A DNA stretch of 64,000 bases, from the NCBI GenBank assembly GCA_938014215.1, contig CALLRW010000041.1, positions 186,001 to 250,000 of the forward strand, given 5' to 3'. Position numbers and translations under genes: made by a program. Numbering within the stretch: the first letter of the stretch is position 1; each line of letters opens with the position of its first letter. The notes under the pieces are model-generated. The model did no database searches. It was given only the letters and a program-made list of their open reading frames with translations, and was not told the DNA's origin. The stretch comes from an uncultured Alistipes sp. (GTDB lineage Bacteria > Bacteroidota > Bacteroidia > Bacteroidales > Rikenellaceae). Of this stretch, positions 1 to 7,869 are shown in pieces.

Positions 1-21
1 GAAAACAATAAAATTCAGATA

Positions 22-228
22 ATGGATATGTATACAGCCGAGGATTATCGAGCTGCATGCGATTTCATGTGTCGCCATCACTACCGCATTGAGCAAGTCA
101 TCACCGTATTGAAATATATGATAGAGAATGATGAATACGAAAGTTATTTTTCTTTACCATACTCTGCTTTGTCCGAAAAGGGCAAGGCTCAATTAGACTC
201 GATCAGACATGCAATAAACGCTTTATGA
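22..228 (+). CDS. small hypothetical protein (68 aa)
   Basis: Short soluble ORF with no signal peptide or membrane segment. It is rich in acidic and aromatic residues, with a probable helical N-terminal half. The start could be the ATG at 22 or the second ATG at 28. I do not recognise a family. It sits at the left edge of an AT-rich island of secreted and lipoprotein genes and an RHS fragment, where small immunity-type proteins are common, but nothing in the protein itself shows that role. It ends 135 bp before the next signal-peptide gene. Its real status rests on open-frame length and base composition only. Confidence 0.45.
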   Translation: MDMYTAEDYRAACDFMCRHHYRIEQVITVLKYMIENDEYESYFSLPYSALSEKGKAQLDSIRHAINAL

Positions 229-274
229 GTCCGGCTGCATCCCGGTTTGGCTGCAAGCGGTGTTTGGGTACTGG

Positions 275-660
275 TCGATTCACCCGCCAAAAACAGAGAT
301 TGCTGCCGACAGGAAACCGGCAAAAAGACGTCAAACCATCAAAAAACCATAATTTACGTCCTATGAAAACCCTTATTACTGTCGCCTTTGTTTTTATCTC
401 GGTTCTGCTGATGGCTGGTCCGAAGAATCGTCCGGATTCGGTTGAAATCTTCCAGTTCAATGAAGAGACCCTGGATGCCATAGAAAAGAAAATATGTGAA
501 TTTGACGGGCTTGACGATGGACCTTCATTCCTCCCGAATACAAGGTCAGTGATTCTTGTTGCCAATCTGCTCGATGACAGTATTGCATATAATGATCTTC
601 AAGAACGGGTTCCGCTGGATACGACATACGAGGGATCTTATAACCCGTCCAACATTTTGA
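275..660 (+). repeat. intact copy A of a duplicated module
   Basis: The upstream region and 5' half of the gene at 363 recur, diverged, at about 5,470-5,850. Shared words include the 22-nt block at 313-334, matching 5,505-5,526, and long matches inside the coding part. The two direct copies bracket about 5 kb of small secreted-protein genes. Copy A keeps a normal ATG and reading frame; copy B is broken. Confidence 0.7.
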
Positions 661-983
661 ATCAGAATACCCGCAAAATCGATATTTACCGATTTGTAGC
701 TATGGGCAGCCACCGCACGAATCATATTCTGTTGCTCAATGGCAAGGATATGACCTTCATCAATATGCATAAACCCTATGATAAGGTGATCAAAGAGGTG
801 CTGCGCTATTTTGACCGGAACAAAGAGGTTGACAACCGGTTGATGCCGATGTATATCAACTTGATCACCTGGTGGTATCTGCGCAATCACTGGGCGGATG
901 AACTGGGTCCGTGGTATGACTGGTTCCAGGAGCAGGATTCCGTGAGCCGGGAATATTACAAGTTCCAGTATCCTTTTAAATGA
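363..983 (+). CDS. secreted hypothetical protein (206 aa)
   Basis: The frame is open further upstream, but the ATG at 363 starts a clear signal peptide (Met-Lys-Thr, then a hydrophobic stretch of about 15 residues ending near Ala-Gly), so I chose it. The mature protein is soluble, rich in Asn, Asp and Tyr, with a Trp-Trp-Tyr cluster near the C-terminus. I do not recognise the family. It is followed at once by a strong intrinsic terminator, so it forms its own transcript end. A diverged, broken copy lies at 5,505-5,850, showing the gene has been duplicated inside this island. Export to the periplasm or outer membrane is inferred from the signal peptide only. Confidence 0.65.
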   Translation: MKTLITVAFVFISVLLMAGPKNRPDSVEIFQFNEETLDAIEKKICEFDGLDDGPSFLPNTRSVILVANLLDDSIAYNDLQERVPLDTTYEGSYNPSNILNQNTRKIDIYRFVAMGSHRTNHILLLNGKDMTFINMHKPYDKVIKEVLRYFDRNKEVDNRLMPMYINLITWWYLRNHWADELGPWYDWFQEQDSVSREYYKFQYPFK

Positions 984-989
984 ATGAAG

Positions 990-1015
990 GGCGAGCCTTG
1001 GGGCTCGCCTTTTTT
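990..1015 (+). terminator. intrinsic terminator
   Basis: A perfect 8-bp stem (GGCGAGCC at 990-997 with GGCTCGCC at 1002-1009), loop TTGG, then a run of six T. It begins 7 nt after the stop of the 363-983 gene. Confidence 0.9.
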
Positions 1016-1211
1016 CCGGGATTCCGGAGACGAAACGCAAACCCTCCTTGATGGTGATCAAAACCCTCATTTTCAATGCGTAGAAGATTTGGAAATCCGT
1101 CCAGATTGTTGTAACTTGCCAAAAGCGATTTCGTATTGCCGATACGAGCGAGGGTTGTATCCGGAGATTGGAACGTTGGAAAAGGTAGATAACCTATAAA
1201 TAAACCGCATC

Positions 1212-1751
1212 ATGAAAAATTTTGTCTGTATCTGTTTGGTGACATTATGTATGGTTTCGTGCGCACCCTCTTTCGGATATTACGGTAAGTTGTCCCGGAA
1301 GGAGTTCCGCAGTCTCGAACAGCCCAAAATGGATTTGTATACCTTAAGATCCTGTGGTTTCGGTAGCAATTATATGTTTTGTTCCTATTTTTATGTCGAT
1401 CAGCGAAACGGAATATATATGCATGTCGATGACAGGTACCATGTTGAATTCGGACTTTGTCGAACGAGTCAGGATACGCTGTATTGCTATCCCCGATTCT
1501 ATAAAGACCATGAAGATTCCGTGTTTGTGAGAAGTAATATTTCCCGTTTGTATGCAGCCTTGAATGACAAGGGGGGATTTGACGATTTGGATGAACTGGT
1601 CTTTTTGCAAACCGATGATAAATTGATCTACATAGGTCCTCCGGGCATAGGACCCACTTCTGCTTACCTTGTTTATTCTGCTTGTGGCTTCGTGAAGGTG
1701 AAAATCCGTAATAAAAGGAAATACATGCGTCGCATGTTGATGGTATCATGA
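1212..1751 (+). CDS. lipoprotein of unknown function (179 aa)
   Basis: The N-terminus is a short basic start, a hydrophobic segment and a lipobox Met-Val-Ser-Cys with Cys17 as the predicted lipidated residue. The rest is soluble, Tyr- and Asp-rich, and ends in a basic tail (Arg/Lys-rich last 15 residues). No family recognised. It is probably anchored in the outer membrane or periplasmic leaflet. It is preceded by a 196-bp gap after a terminator, so it probably has its own promoter, and is followed by an inverted repeat at 1851-1886. Together with 3929-4456 it suggests a group of small lipoproteins in this island, possibly immunity proteins next to RHS remnants; that is inference. Confidence 0.6.
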   Translation: MKNFVCICLVTLCMVSCAPSFGYYGKLSRKEFRSLEQPKMDLYTLRSCGFGSNYMFCSYFYVDQRNGIYMHVDDRYHVEFGLCRTSQDTLYCYPRFYKDHEDSVFVRSNISRLYAALNDKGGFDDLDELVFLQTDDKLIYIGPPGIGPTSAYLVYSACGFVKVKIRNKRKYMRRMLMVS

Positions 1752-1850
1752 GCCCGGACCGTGTTTGGTAATTCCAGATCCGGATATCCATGTGAACCGG
1801 GAGTCGATTTTCCGCAGACCCTTTCAGGGTAAACGCCGTTATTGATATAT

Positions 1851-1886
1851 GCAACGAGGGGTTTGTTCGCACAGGCCCCTCGTTGC
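1851..1886. repeat. 11-bp perfect inverted repeat
   Basis: GCAACGAGGGG at 1851-1861 is mirrored by CCCCTCGTTGC at 1876-1886 with a 14-nt loop. It lies 100 bp after the 1212-1751 gene. No T-run follows, so an intrinsic terminator is possible but not typical. Confidence 0.5.
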
Positions 1887-1932
1887 TCGTATAAAGCTGA
1901 AAATCGTTCTTGATGCTTGAGAAATGGGCGAG

Positions 1933-2444
1933 CTACCGTCCCTTGAGTTTGGCTGCATCGCGTTTGAGCTGCTCCGCCTCCTGGGCTTTCAGCCGAGCCT
2001 GCTCGTCGAGAGCCGGGTCCGAAGCCCCAGTTTGATGGAACGGGTAATCAGCAATTGGATTGTGGCGCTCATGGTGATCTTCTGGAAGTAGCCCAGGTCG
2101 GGAGATCGGCGCAACTCTTCGCAATGCTCCACCATGCGTTCGAAGCTCTTTCCGAAGTAGAGCCAGCAGAGCATTGCCGGAACCGGCGACTCGGCAACCG
2201 GCTGCTTGCACACCCCGATCAGTTTGCCGGCGAGGTCGTTGTCTTGAGCGGCCGGTTCGATCTCGTCGACATGGTCGAACAACCCCTCGTTGGCCTTTGC
2301 CGCCGCGGCAGGTGCGATGAGGCGATTTCGTACATCACCCTTTCGTACAACACCCGCTTCTCCTCTTCGCGGGTCGTCGGATTGATGATCGTAACCAACC
2401 GCTTCAACCCTGACGCTCTTTTTGAGAATGAGGGTTCCTTTCAT
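1933..2444 (-). pseudogene. multi-frameshift remnant, unknown protein
   Basis: Read on the minus strand, a plausible protein can be followed only by changing frame. It starts at 2444 with a basic, hydrophobic start, moves to another frame around 2400-2320 (with a Thr-Thr-Arg-Glu-Glu-Glu-Lys stretch), returns to the first frame for a long central part (about 2300-2040, containing Leu-Cys-Trp-Leu-Tyr-Phe), and finishes in a third frame with a Lys/Glu/Ala-rich helix ending in Lys-Gly-Arg and a TAG stop at 1933. At least three frameshifts are needed. No family recognised. The broken state supports decay of the island. Confidence 0.5.
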
Positions 2445-2670
2445 GGTTCAGCAAGATCTAGGGGCTTGTGACATAGATAGAAATCTTTCCCCACACGAGT
2501 TGGAATAATTACTAAAAACGAGTAAAGGATCTGGCCGGCATTTAGGGGGAAACATCCGCAATCCTGCCGTGATATCCACTCGGCAAAATAACACTGCCGA
2601 ACTCGAAATTCTTAACCGCGGCAACTTGTATGATTGCCTTATTTTTAATATCTTTAGCGTGTCGCCAGCC

Positions 2671-2890
2671 CCACTCTCGCCGTATGCCTGCTGCATGGGA
2701 AATTCTGTCAGGTTTGTTGATCCGAACGGGGATAGTGGATCAGACTCCAACAATAGAAAGTGCGGGAGTTGTATTTCGTCCGTATGAAAATGGAGGTGGA
2801 AGAGTATTTGCCCAAACGTTTGGCGCTAAACATGACGCTACGACCGTTGAGGGTACACTCTCGATGTTATCAGGCTTTTGGAAGCGTTGA
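2671..2890 (+). pseudogene. RHS-core C-terminal fragment with a decayed tip
   Basis: One frame at 2671-2733 encodes Pro-Leu-Ser-Pro-Tyr-Ala, then Gly-Asn-Ser-Val-Arg-Phe-Val-Asp-Pro-Asn-Gly-Asp. This is the classic end of the RHS-repeat core, where polymorphic toxins switch to a variable C-terminal domain. No RHS body precedes it, so this is an orphan fragment. After the motif the frame closes at 2787, while the +1 frame stays open to 2890. That fits a toxin tip broken by frameshift. The genes just downstream (2911 onward) would be in the place where immunity genes usually sit; this link is inference. Confidence 0.6.
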
Positions 2891-2910
2891 ATAGAATTAA
2901 ATAAAAGCAT

Positions 2911-3816
2911 ATGAAACGAGTTTTGATATTAGGGGCCATATTGGGATGGACGTTGCAGGTGTCTGGACAGGAGGTAACACCTCTTTTGGTACCGCTTTTA
3001 GAGGATCAGAAGTTGACTCGCATCGAGATCGAAACAGATTGTATTAGTGATACAATAAATGGTTCTTATACTGCAGCAATTTACTTCGACAAGAAATTCG
3101 GAGAGAACATTCGGATTGACGAAGCCCACAGGCTTCGCACGTATTCTATAGATTATCGAGATGCGAAAGACGCAGGTGAATGGAAGCATATATCTGATTA
3201 TAGTAATGAACCCAGATCGGAATTAGAAAACTGTATTTATGAAACCTGCACCCGAAAATTTCTGGTATGGTTAAAACGGCAGCCGTATAGTGATATGCCT
3301 GATGTGAAAAGATTTTATGGTTACAGTGCGTTTGCCTGGATGTATGGAATCCGGCTGGTGCCCAGGAATACGAATCGAAAGGCCAACTGCCTGGATTCCG
3401 GGGCGGTTAATGAGAATCCAGTCTCGGCTGTACAGAAAGAGCCCTCTTTTTTAGTACCGCTTTCATCGGGCCACACGTACACACCCGTTGAGATCGAAGC
3501 AGATTGTATTCGTGATACGATAAAGGCATATTATATGGCAGCTGTTCTATTCGGAGAGGATGTCCGGATTGACGAAGCCAGCGTCGTTCGCTCGCAGTCG
3601 ATATACTATGAGGATGCGGGTGAATGGAAGTCCCGGTTCGAGAATGAGACCGTATCGGAATTGGAAAACCGTATTTATGAAGCCTGCTCTCGGAAATACC
3701 GGGAATGGTCAAAACAACTGTCGCATAGTGATAGGGATGATGTGACAAGATTGGGTGGTTATGGAGGGTTCATTTGGGGGTGTAATGTTTGGTTAGTTCC
3801 CAAGAAGACGAACTGA
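2911..3816 (+). CDS. secreted protein with two tandem homologous domains (301 aa)
   Basis: A signal peptide covers about residues 1-20. The mature protein is an internal duplication: residues about 22-152 and about 176-300 share the same order of features, namely Val-Pro-Leu, an Ile-Glu-(Thr/Ala)-Asp-Cys-Ile-(Ser/Arg)-Asp-Thr-Ile block, an Arg-Ile-Asp-Glu-Ala block, Asp-Ala-Gly-Glu-Trp-Lys, Ser-Glu-Leu-Glu-Asn, a Tyr-Glu-(Thr/Ala)-Cys block, and a final Leu-Val-Pro-(Arg/Lys). Each repeat keeps two cysteines, which could form a disulfide after export. A 23-residue linker joins them. No known family recognised. It follows the RHS fragment by 20 bp, so an immunity or accessory role is possible but unproven. 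Confidence 0.65.
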   Translation: MKRVLILGAILGWTLQVSGQEVTPLLVPLLEDQKLTRIEIETDCISDTINGSYTAAIYFDKKFGENIRIDEAHRLRTYSIDYRDAKDAGEWKHISDYSNEPRSELENCIYETCTRKFLVWLKRQPYSDMPDVKRFYGYSAFAWMYGIRLVPRNTNRKANCLDSGAVNENPVSAVQKEPSFLVPLSSGHTYTPVEIEADCIRDTIKAYYMAAVLFGEDVRIDEASVVRSQSIYYEDAGEWKSRFENETVSELENRIYEACSRKYREWSKQLSHSDRDDVTRLGGYGGFIWGCNVWLVPKKTN

Positions 3817-3928
3817 GCGTCCTGCCTTATTGAATCAGTATTGATGTGAACATGAGTCCAGAAGAAATATCTCGCTATATATATTAGTTTCACAATCAGT
3901 GTGTTAATTTAATAATTGACAGGGCAAT

Positions 3929-4456
3929 ATGAGACGATTTTTATTTTTGGCAGGAATACTGTTTTTTGGTGCTTGTGCGGGATCCGGCGAATCCAATGAT
4001 TCACTAAAAAAAGCTGTTATATATTATGACCCGAATGAAGTTCCCTGGGGCATTCTGAAAATCATTTCTATTCAAGGTCGAGAGTTCCTAAAATACAGTT
4101 CATTAGATAAGCTTACGATAACGGACTGCGATAGTTTGAAGTATATTCAAGATCTGGTAGGACATGCCATTCAAGACACTGTTTTTCAAGGAAATCGGCG
4201 TTATGTTGATACATCCATAGCCGTCATGTTATATTCTGATCAGAAAACTGATACGTTATTTCTAGACGGGTATTCCCACCTGCAATGCAATGACTGTATT
4301 TTTCAAGATAAAACACTTACACATTATATCATAAAGATCATTCGTTTGAATAATACATATTGGGAGGAACTCGGTTCGGAATATTATTACAATGGTAAAT
4401 ATAACGGAGTCTCCCGGCTTCTTTATCCGGATGAAATCCCTGCTGAAGAATACTAA
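3929..4456 (+). CDS. lipoprotein of unknown function (175 aa)
   Basis: The N-terminus is a signal peptide with lipobox Phe-Gly-Ala-Cys; Cys16 is the predicted lipid anchor. The mature part is beta-rich by appearance, with a Cys-Asn-Asp-Cys pair about residues 121-124 and many aromatic residues near the C-terminus. No family recognised. It stands 112 bp after the tandem-domain protein, in AT-rich DNA unlike the rest of the window. The next open frame (about 4392-4748) overlaps its end in another frame without its own signal sequence. Confidence 0.6.
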   Translation: MRRFLFLAGILFFGACAGSGESNDSLKKAVIYYDPNEVPWGILKIISIQGREFLKYSSLDKLTITDCDSLKYIQDLVGHAIQDTVFQGNRRYVDTSIAVMLYSDQKTDTLFLDGYSHLQCNDCIFQDKTLTHYIIKIIRLNNTYWEELGSEYYYNGKYNGVSRLLYPDEIPAEEY

Positions 4457-4748
4457 AAGGCATTCGGTTATATTGACTACCCTCCTTTCGAAAGGTTACG
4501 CTTCGGTCGAATTTACGGGGAAGATTGTCAATATGGAAAAAGGCTGCATCCCGGTTAAGTTGGCAGAACCCCTTCCCTTCCATAAGGTTTTACTCATTGA
4601 ATATCCATACACGTATGATGATCTGTCTGGTGTATTACGGATGCATGTCTACAAAACTTTATGGGATTCTGCCGAAATTGGAATGAGCATAGATAAAATG
4701 CCGGGATCGGATTCCCTGGTAGTCAATAATCGATCGTTTGCCATATGA
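4457..4748 (+). pseudogene. probable coding fragment without N-terminus
   Basis: An open frame runs from about 4392 to 4748. The part after 4457 reads like real protein (mixed hydrophobic and charged, with Tyr-Pro-Tyr-Thr-Tyr-Asp-Asp and Ile-Asp-Lys-Met-Pro-Gly-Ser-Asp blocks) but has no signal peptide or clear start. The first in-frame ATG after the upstream gene is at 4533. It could be a short cytosolic gene starting there or the 3' end of a lost lipoprotein gene. No family recognised. Confidence 0.35.
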
Positions 4749-4853
4749 TAAAAAATATGGACAGTTGGTAACGATATTCTGCAAGGACCCGGTTTCGACA
4801 CGACAAAAAGTACCATATGGTTTTCAGAATAGATCATGTTAAAAACAAGGGGT

Positions 4854-5533
4854 ATGAAGCGATTTTTGTGGATGGTGACAGTAGCCGGGGCTTTGGCCTA
4901 CGGAGTGGAAACCCGTGCGCAGGTTATAAATTTTCCTCCAACGTGGGAAACGGTGGAATATTCCTTGCCGATATTGGCGATTGAGGACTCGACGTTTCTG
5001 AAAACTCAGGATTTCCTGATGCAGGAGCATAAATTTTTCTTTAGTAGACAAGGTACAGTTGTAAATCGATATGAGGAGTACAACTATTGTGCGGTAAAGA
5101 TTCGGGCGGTAGATGGAGGATCGGAATATTCCGTTGTATTGAATCGCTTTCCGGGTCGGAAATTAAATGCACCAAAGGCTGTTTCGACCATAATGGATTG
5201 ACATATATCATTATGGGCGACGCCCCGGAGAGGATGTTCTCAAAGACGGGCAAGATGCGTCATTTCCGATACGAAGATTACGTCCATTACTATTTTTATT
5301 CACGGGAAGATGACGATGGAGTCCGTTGGCGATATCAGATTCGCAACGGCCGGTTGTATCCCGAGTTCCCGATCGTATTTCAGCATCCGTTTCTAACGCC
5401 GGAGCGTTACGGGCAGATTCGGAAGGGCCTACAGGCTTTCCGGTTGGAGGCACCCGGAAAGGCAGGGACGATTCGCCTGCCGAAATCAAGATTGCGACTG
5501 GCAAGAAACCGGCAAAAAGACGTCAAGCCATGA
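4854..5533 (+). pseudogene. secreted hypothetical protein, broken by a 1-nt frameshift
   Basis: The ATG at 4854 starts a signal peptide (ending near Thr-Arg-Ala-Gln) and the frame runs to a TGA at 5199-5201. The reading continues naturally in another frame from Gly-Cys-Phe-Asp-His-Asn-Gly onward through Met-Gly-Asp-Ala-Pro-Glu-Arg to a stop at 5531-5533. Adding one A to the A-run at 5174-5176 joins both parts smoothly (Ala-Pro-Lys, then Gly-Cys-Phe-Asp). The last 20 or so residues fall in the duplicated copy-B sequence, so the native C-terminus may also have been replaced. No family recognised. The frameshift could be a sequencing error, a real inactivation, or slippage. Confidence 0.6.
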
Positions 5534-5850
5534 ACAATCCATAATTACGACCTACGAAAACCCTTGTCACTGTCGCATTTGGCTTTGTCTCTCTCCTGTT
5601 GAGGCCGGCCCGAAGAGTCGTCCGGGTTCGGATGAGATCTTCCAGTTCAATGAAGAGACCCCGGCTGCCATAGAGAAGAAATTATGGGAATTTAACAACT
5701 GGACCCAAATCCCGAATGCAAGGAGTCCGATTCTTGTTGCCAATCTGCTCGACGACAGCATTGCGTATTATGATTCTCAAAAAAATTCCGCCGGATACGA
5801 CATACAAGCAAGGGATCTTATAACCTTTCCAATCTGGAATCAGAATACGA
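5505..5850 (+). pseudogene. degenerate copy B of the 363-983 gene
   Basis: This stretch aligns by eye with 313-660. The start codon of the intact copy is ACG here (5554-5556). One T is missing in the signal-peptide region (near 5600), shifting the frame, and there is a further deletion in the middle. Similarity ends after about 5,850, so the 3' half is gone. Long blocks remain nearly identical, for example the 20 nt around ATCTTCCAGTTCAATGAAGA. It is a dead duplicate. Confidence 0.75.
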
Positions 5851-5935
5851 ACCCGGAAGAGGCGATATCACCTGCCTTCCCGAATAGCGCGGATCTTTGT
5901 CCGTCACCCGCCCGGGATGCCGTCGGCCGTCGGGG

Positions 5936-6640
5936 TTATCGTCGCCTCTTCATCATGCTTTGGAGAAATGCCTCGAGAAAGGCCCGCCCGATGGGGATGA
6001 TCGTCGGACTCTCCTTCAGTCGCAGCTGCGTGTGGGAGTATTCGGCGACCTGGGGCAGTGCCACCACGTATGATTTGTGGATCCGCAGGAAGCGGTCGGG
6101 CGGCAGCAGCTCGGCCGTTTTTTTCAGACTGGTCCGCGAAAGGATGTAACGACCGTTTCGGCGGTGGACCTTCGTGTAGTTCTCCATGGCCTCCAGATAG
6201 AGAATCTCCTCAATCGGGATAACCACATTGTTGTACTCCTGCTTCAGGGTCACGGACTCAACCGCAGACCGGTCGGATTTGTCGCCGATCTGTTGCAGGG
6301 CCTTGTTGACCGCCCGTTCGAAGCGTTCGTAGGCAAAGGGCTTGTGGAGGAAATCGACGGCATCGAGTTCGAATCCTTCGAGGGCATACTGCGCGTGGGC
6401 CGTCGTGAAGATCAGACGGCACTCCGACGGCAGCGAGCGGGCGATCTCCAGACCGTTGATCCCATTCATCTCGATGTCGAGAAAGACCAGATCGGGCGAC
6501 GTGCGGCGGATTGCCTCGAGCCCGACGTGCGGTTCGCTGAAACACTCCAGGTCGAGACCTCCCAGGCGGTGACAGAACTGTTCGATGACCAGCAGAGCCA
6601 TCGGTTCGTCGTCGATGGCCACACAGCGTATTGTCTTCAT
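5936..6640 (-). CDS. LytTR-family response regulator (234 aa)
   Basis: A two-component regulator that binds DNA through a LytTR domain. The receiver domain covers residues about 1-120, with the acidic pair Asp10-Asp11, the phosphoacceptor Asp55 in Leu-Asp-Ile-Glu-Met, and the conserved Lys in His-Lys-Pro-Phe. The LytTR domain covers about 135-230 and contains Glu-Ile-Leu-Tyr-Leu-Glu-Ala and Arg-Ile-His-Lys-Ser-Tyr. The start at 6640 was chosen because its ATGA overlaps the kinase stop. It is the second gene of a kinase-regulator operon. The divergent RND efflux genes and a 21-bp-spaced repeat between them suggest it controls both its own operon and the pump; that is inference. Confidence 0.93.
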   Translation of the reverse strand: MKTIRCVAIDDEPMALLVIEQFCHRLGGLDLECFSEPHVGLEAIRRTSPDLVFLDIEMNGINGLEIARSLPSECRLIFTTAHAQYALEGFELDAVDFLHKPFAYERFERAVNKALQQIGDKSDRSAVESVTLKQEYNNVVIPIEEILYLEAMENYTKVHRRNGRYILSRTSLKKTAELLPPDRFLRIHKSYVVALPQVAEYSHTQLRLKESPTIIPIGRAFLEAFLQSMMKRRR

Positions 6641-7668
6641 GATCGGGTCGGTTTGAGTCGGATGGTCAGCCGGACACGGTAGATGCCGTTGTTTTCGGAG
6701 GTCTGCAGGTCGAAGTCGCCCTGAAAGAGCAGCTGCAGCCGTTTGCGGCAGTTTTCGATTCCGATGCCGCATCCGTGTTCACGGGGCCGCATCACGGCAT
6801 TCTCGGTCCGGAACTCCAGAATGTCGTCGTGCTGCCGCAGGCCGATGCGGATCGTGCAGTCGTGCTCGGAGGAGGAGCCGTACTTGAAGGCATTCTCGAC
6901 GAAGGTGATGAAGAGCATCGGCGGCACATTTGCCTGTTCGTCGTCGACCACCTCGTTCAGTTCGACCCGGGTATGACGGTTGAGCCGCATGCGCTGCAGG
7001 TCGACATACTGGCGGATGTACTCCCACTCTTCGCAGAGCGGAATCAACTCCCGATCGGCCTGTGCATACATGTAGTGGAGGATATTCGAAAACTTCACGA
7101 AGGCCGATTCCGTGTGGTCGGATTTCGAGAGGACCAGTGCATAGAGCGTGTTGAGCGTGTTGAAGAGGAAGTGGGGATTGATCTGTGCCTTGTAGAGGAC
7201 CAGTTCGGCCCGATCGCGCTCGGCGGCCAGCTCCTGCCGGGCCAGGATCTGGCGGAAGAGTTCGAAGGTGAGCTCGATGGCCAGGGAAAATCCGGTGACG
7301 ATCAGGAAGAAGAACCATACGGTCTGGGTGCGGATTCCGCGGCGGGCGGCCAGTTGGCGGGCATCGAGCGCCGCGGAGTTGTCCGGCATCGGGAAGTGCG
7401 TGAGCAGCGCCGTAATTCCGACCAGCACGAGCATCAGCCCGGCAATGTGCAGGTATCGCCGCTGTCGGAAGAGCTGGGAGAGTTTCGCCCAGCGGTAGGT
7501 GAAGTAGAGGGCATAGAGATATCCGACGAGCGTGATCAGGAAGGCCGTGTTGTTGACGATCCAGCGGTCGACCGGCAGCAGCATGATGGCCAGCGGCAGG
7601 ATCACCAGACAGAAGAGCAGGTCGATCCATCGGGCCACACGGGTATGTTTCATCACCAGAGATTCCAT
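6637..7668 (-). CDS. LytS/YehU-type sensor histidine kinase (343 aa)
   Basis: A membrane sensor kinase of the His_kinase (PF06580) class. Four hydrophobic segments fill about residues 15-165. The cytoplasmic part carries the phosphoacceptor motif Asn-Pro-His-Phe-Leu-Phe-Asn, an N-box with Val-Glu-Asn-Ala-Phe-Lys-Tyr-Gly, and a glycine box Gly-Cys-Gly-Ile-Gly-Ile-Glu-Asn. The open frame extends upstream to 7839, but a TATCTTTG -7 element at 7696-7703 would put transcription start near 7690, so I chose the ATG at 7668 (7653 is also possible). It overlaps the regulator by 4 bp, showing translational coupling. The signal sensed is unknown. Confidence 0.92.
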   Translation of the reverse strand: MESLVMKHTRVARWIDLLFCLVILPLAIMLLPVDRWIVNNTAFLITLVGYLYALYFTYRWAKLSQLFRQRRYLHIAGLMLVLVGITALLTHFPMPDNSAALDARQLAARRGIRTQTVWFFFLIVTGFSLAIELTFELFRQILARQELAAERDRAELVLYKAQINPHFLFNTLNTLYALVLSKSDHTESAFVKFSNILHYMYAQADRELIPLCEEWEYIRQYVDLQRMRLNRHTRVELNEVVDDEQANVPPMLFITFVENAFKYGSSSEHDCTIRIGLRQHDDILEFRTENAVMRPREHGCGIGIENCRKRLQLLFQGDFDLQTSENNGIYRVRLTIRLKPTRS

Positions 7669-7695
7669 AGTCGGCACGATGAGGTTTTCTGATGG

Positions 7696-7703
7696 CAAAG
7701 ATA
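7696..7703 (-). promoter_or_regulatory. -7 promoter element of the kinase-regulator operon
   Basis: On the minus strand this reads TATCTTTG, a perfect match to the Bacteroidota TAnnTTTG. It is 27 bp upstream of the chosen kinase start. No clear -33 TTTG is seen at the expected distance. Confidence 0.6.
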
Positions 7704-7740
7704 CGACATTGCGGCAGAAAACGGTGCGTCCGGATTCCGG

Positions 7741-7775
7741 GTTGGTCACCACATTCGGGGCGTTGGTCACCACAT
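7741..7775. promoter_or_regulatory. probable LytTR operator (two 14-bp direct repeats, 21-bp spacing)
   Basis: GTTGGTCACCACAT occurs exactly twice, at 7741-7754 and 7762-7775. Start-to-start spacing is 21 bp, two helical turns. LytTR proteins typically bind paired direct repeats with about this spacing. The pair ends just before the -33 position of the RND promoter (-7 element at 7801-7808), a place fit for activation. Confidence 0.7.
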
Positions 7776-7800
7776 GTTCCGCCGTTCGGCGGATATTTCG

Positions 7801-7808
7801 TAAGTTTG
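7801..7808 (+). promoter_or_regulatory. -7 promoter element of the RND operon
   Basis: TAAGTTTG matches TAnnTTTG fully. The -33 position (about 7777-7780, TTCC) is poor, which fits an activator-dependent promoter. The leader to the ATG at 7870 would be about 55 nt. Confidence 0.6.
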
Positions 7809-7869
7809 TTCCGGGATGGAGTTCCGGAGCGGTTTCCATCCCGATCCTTCACCGCAAAACAACGAGATC

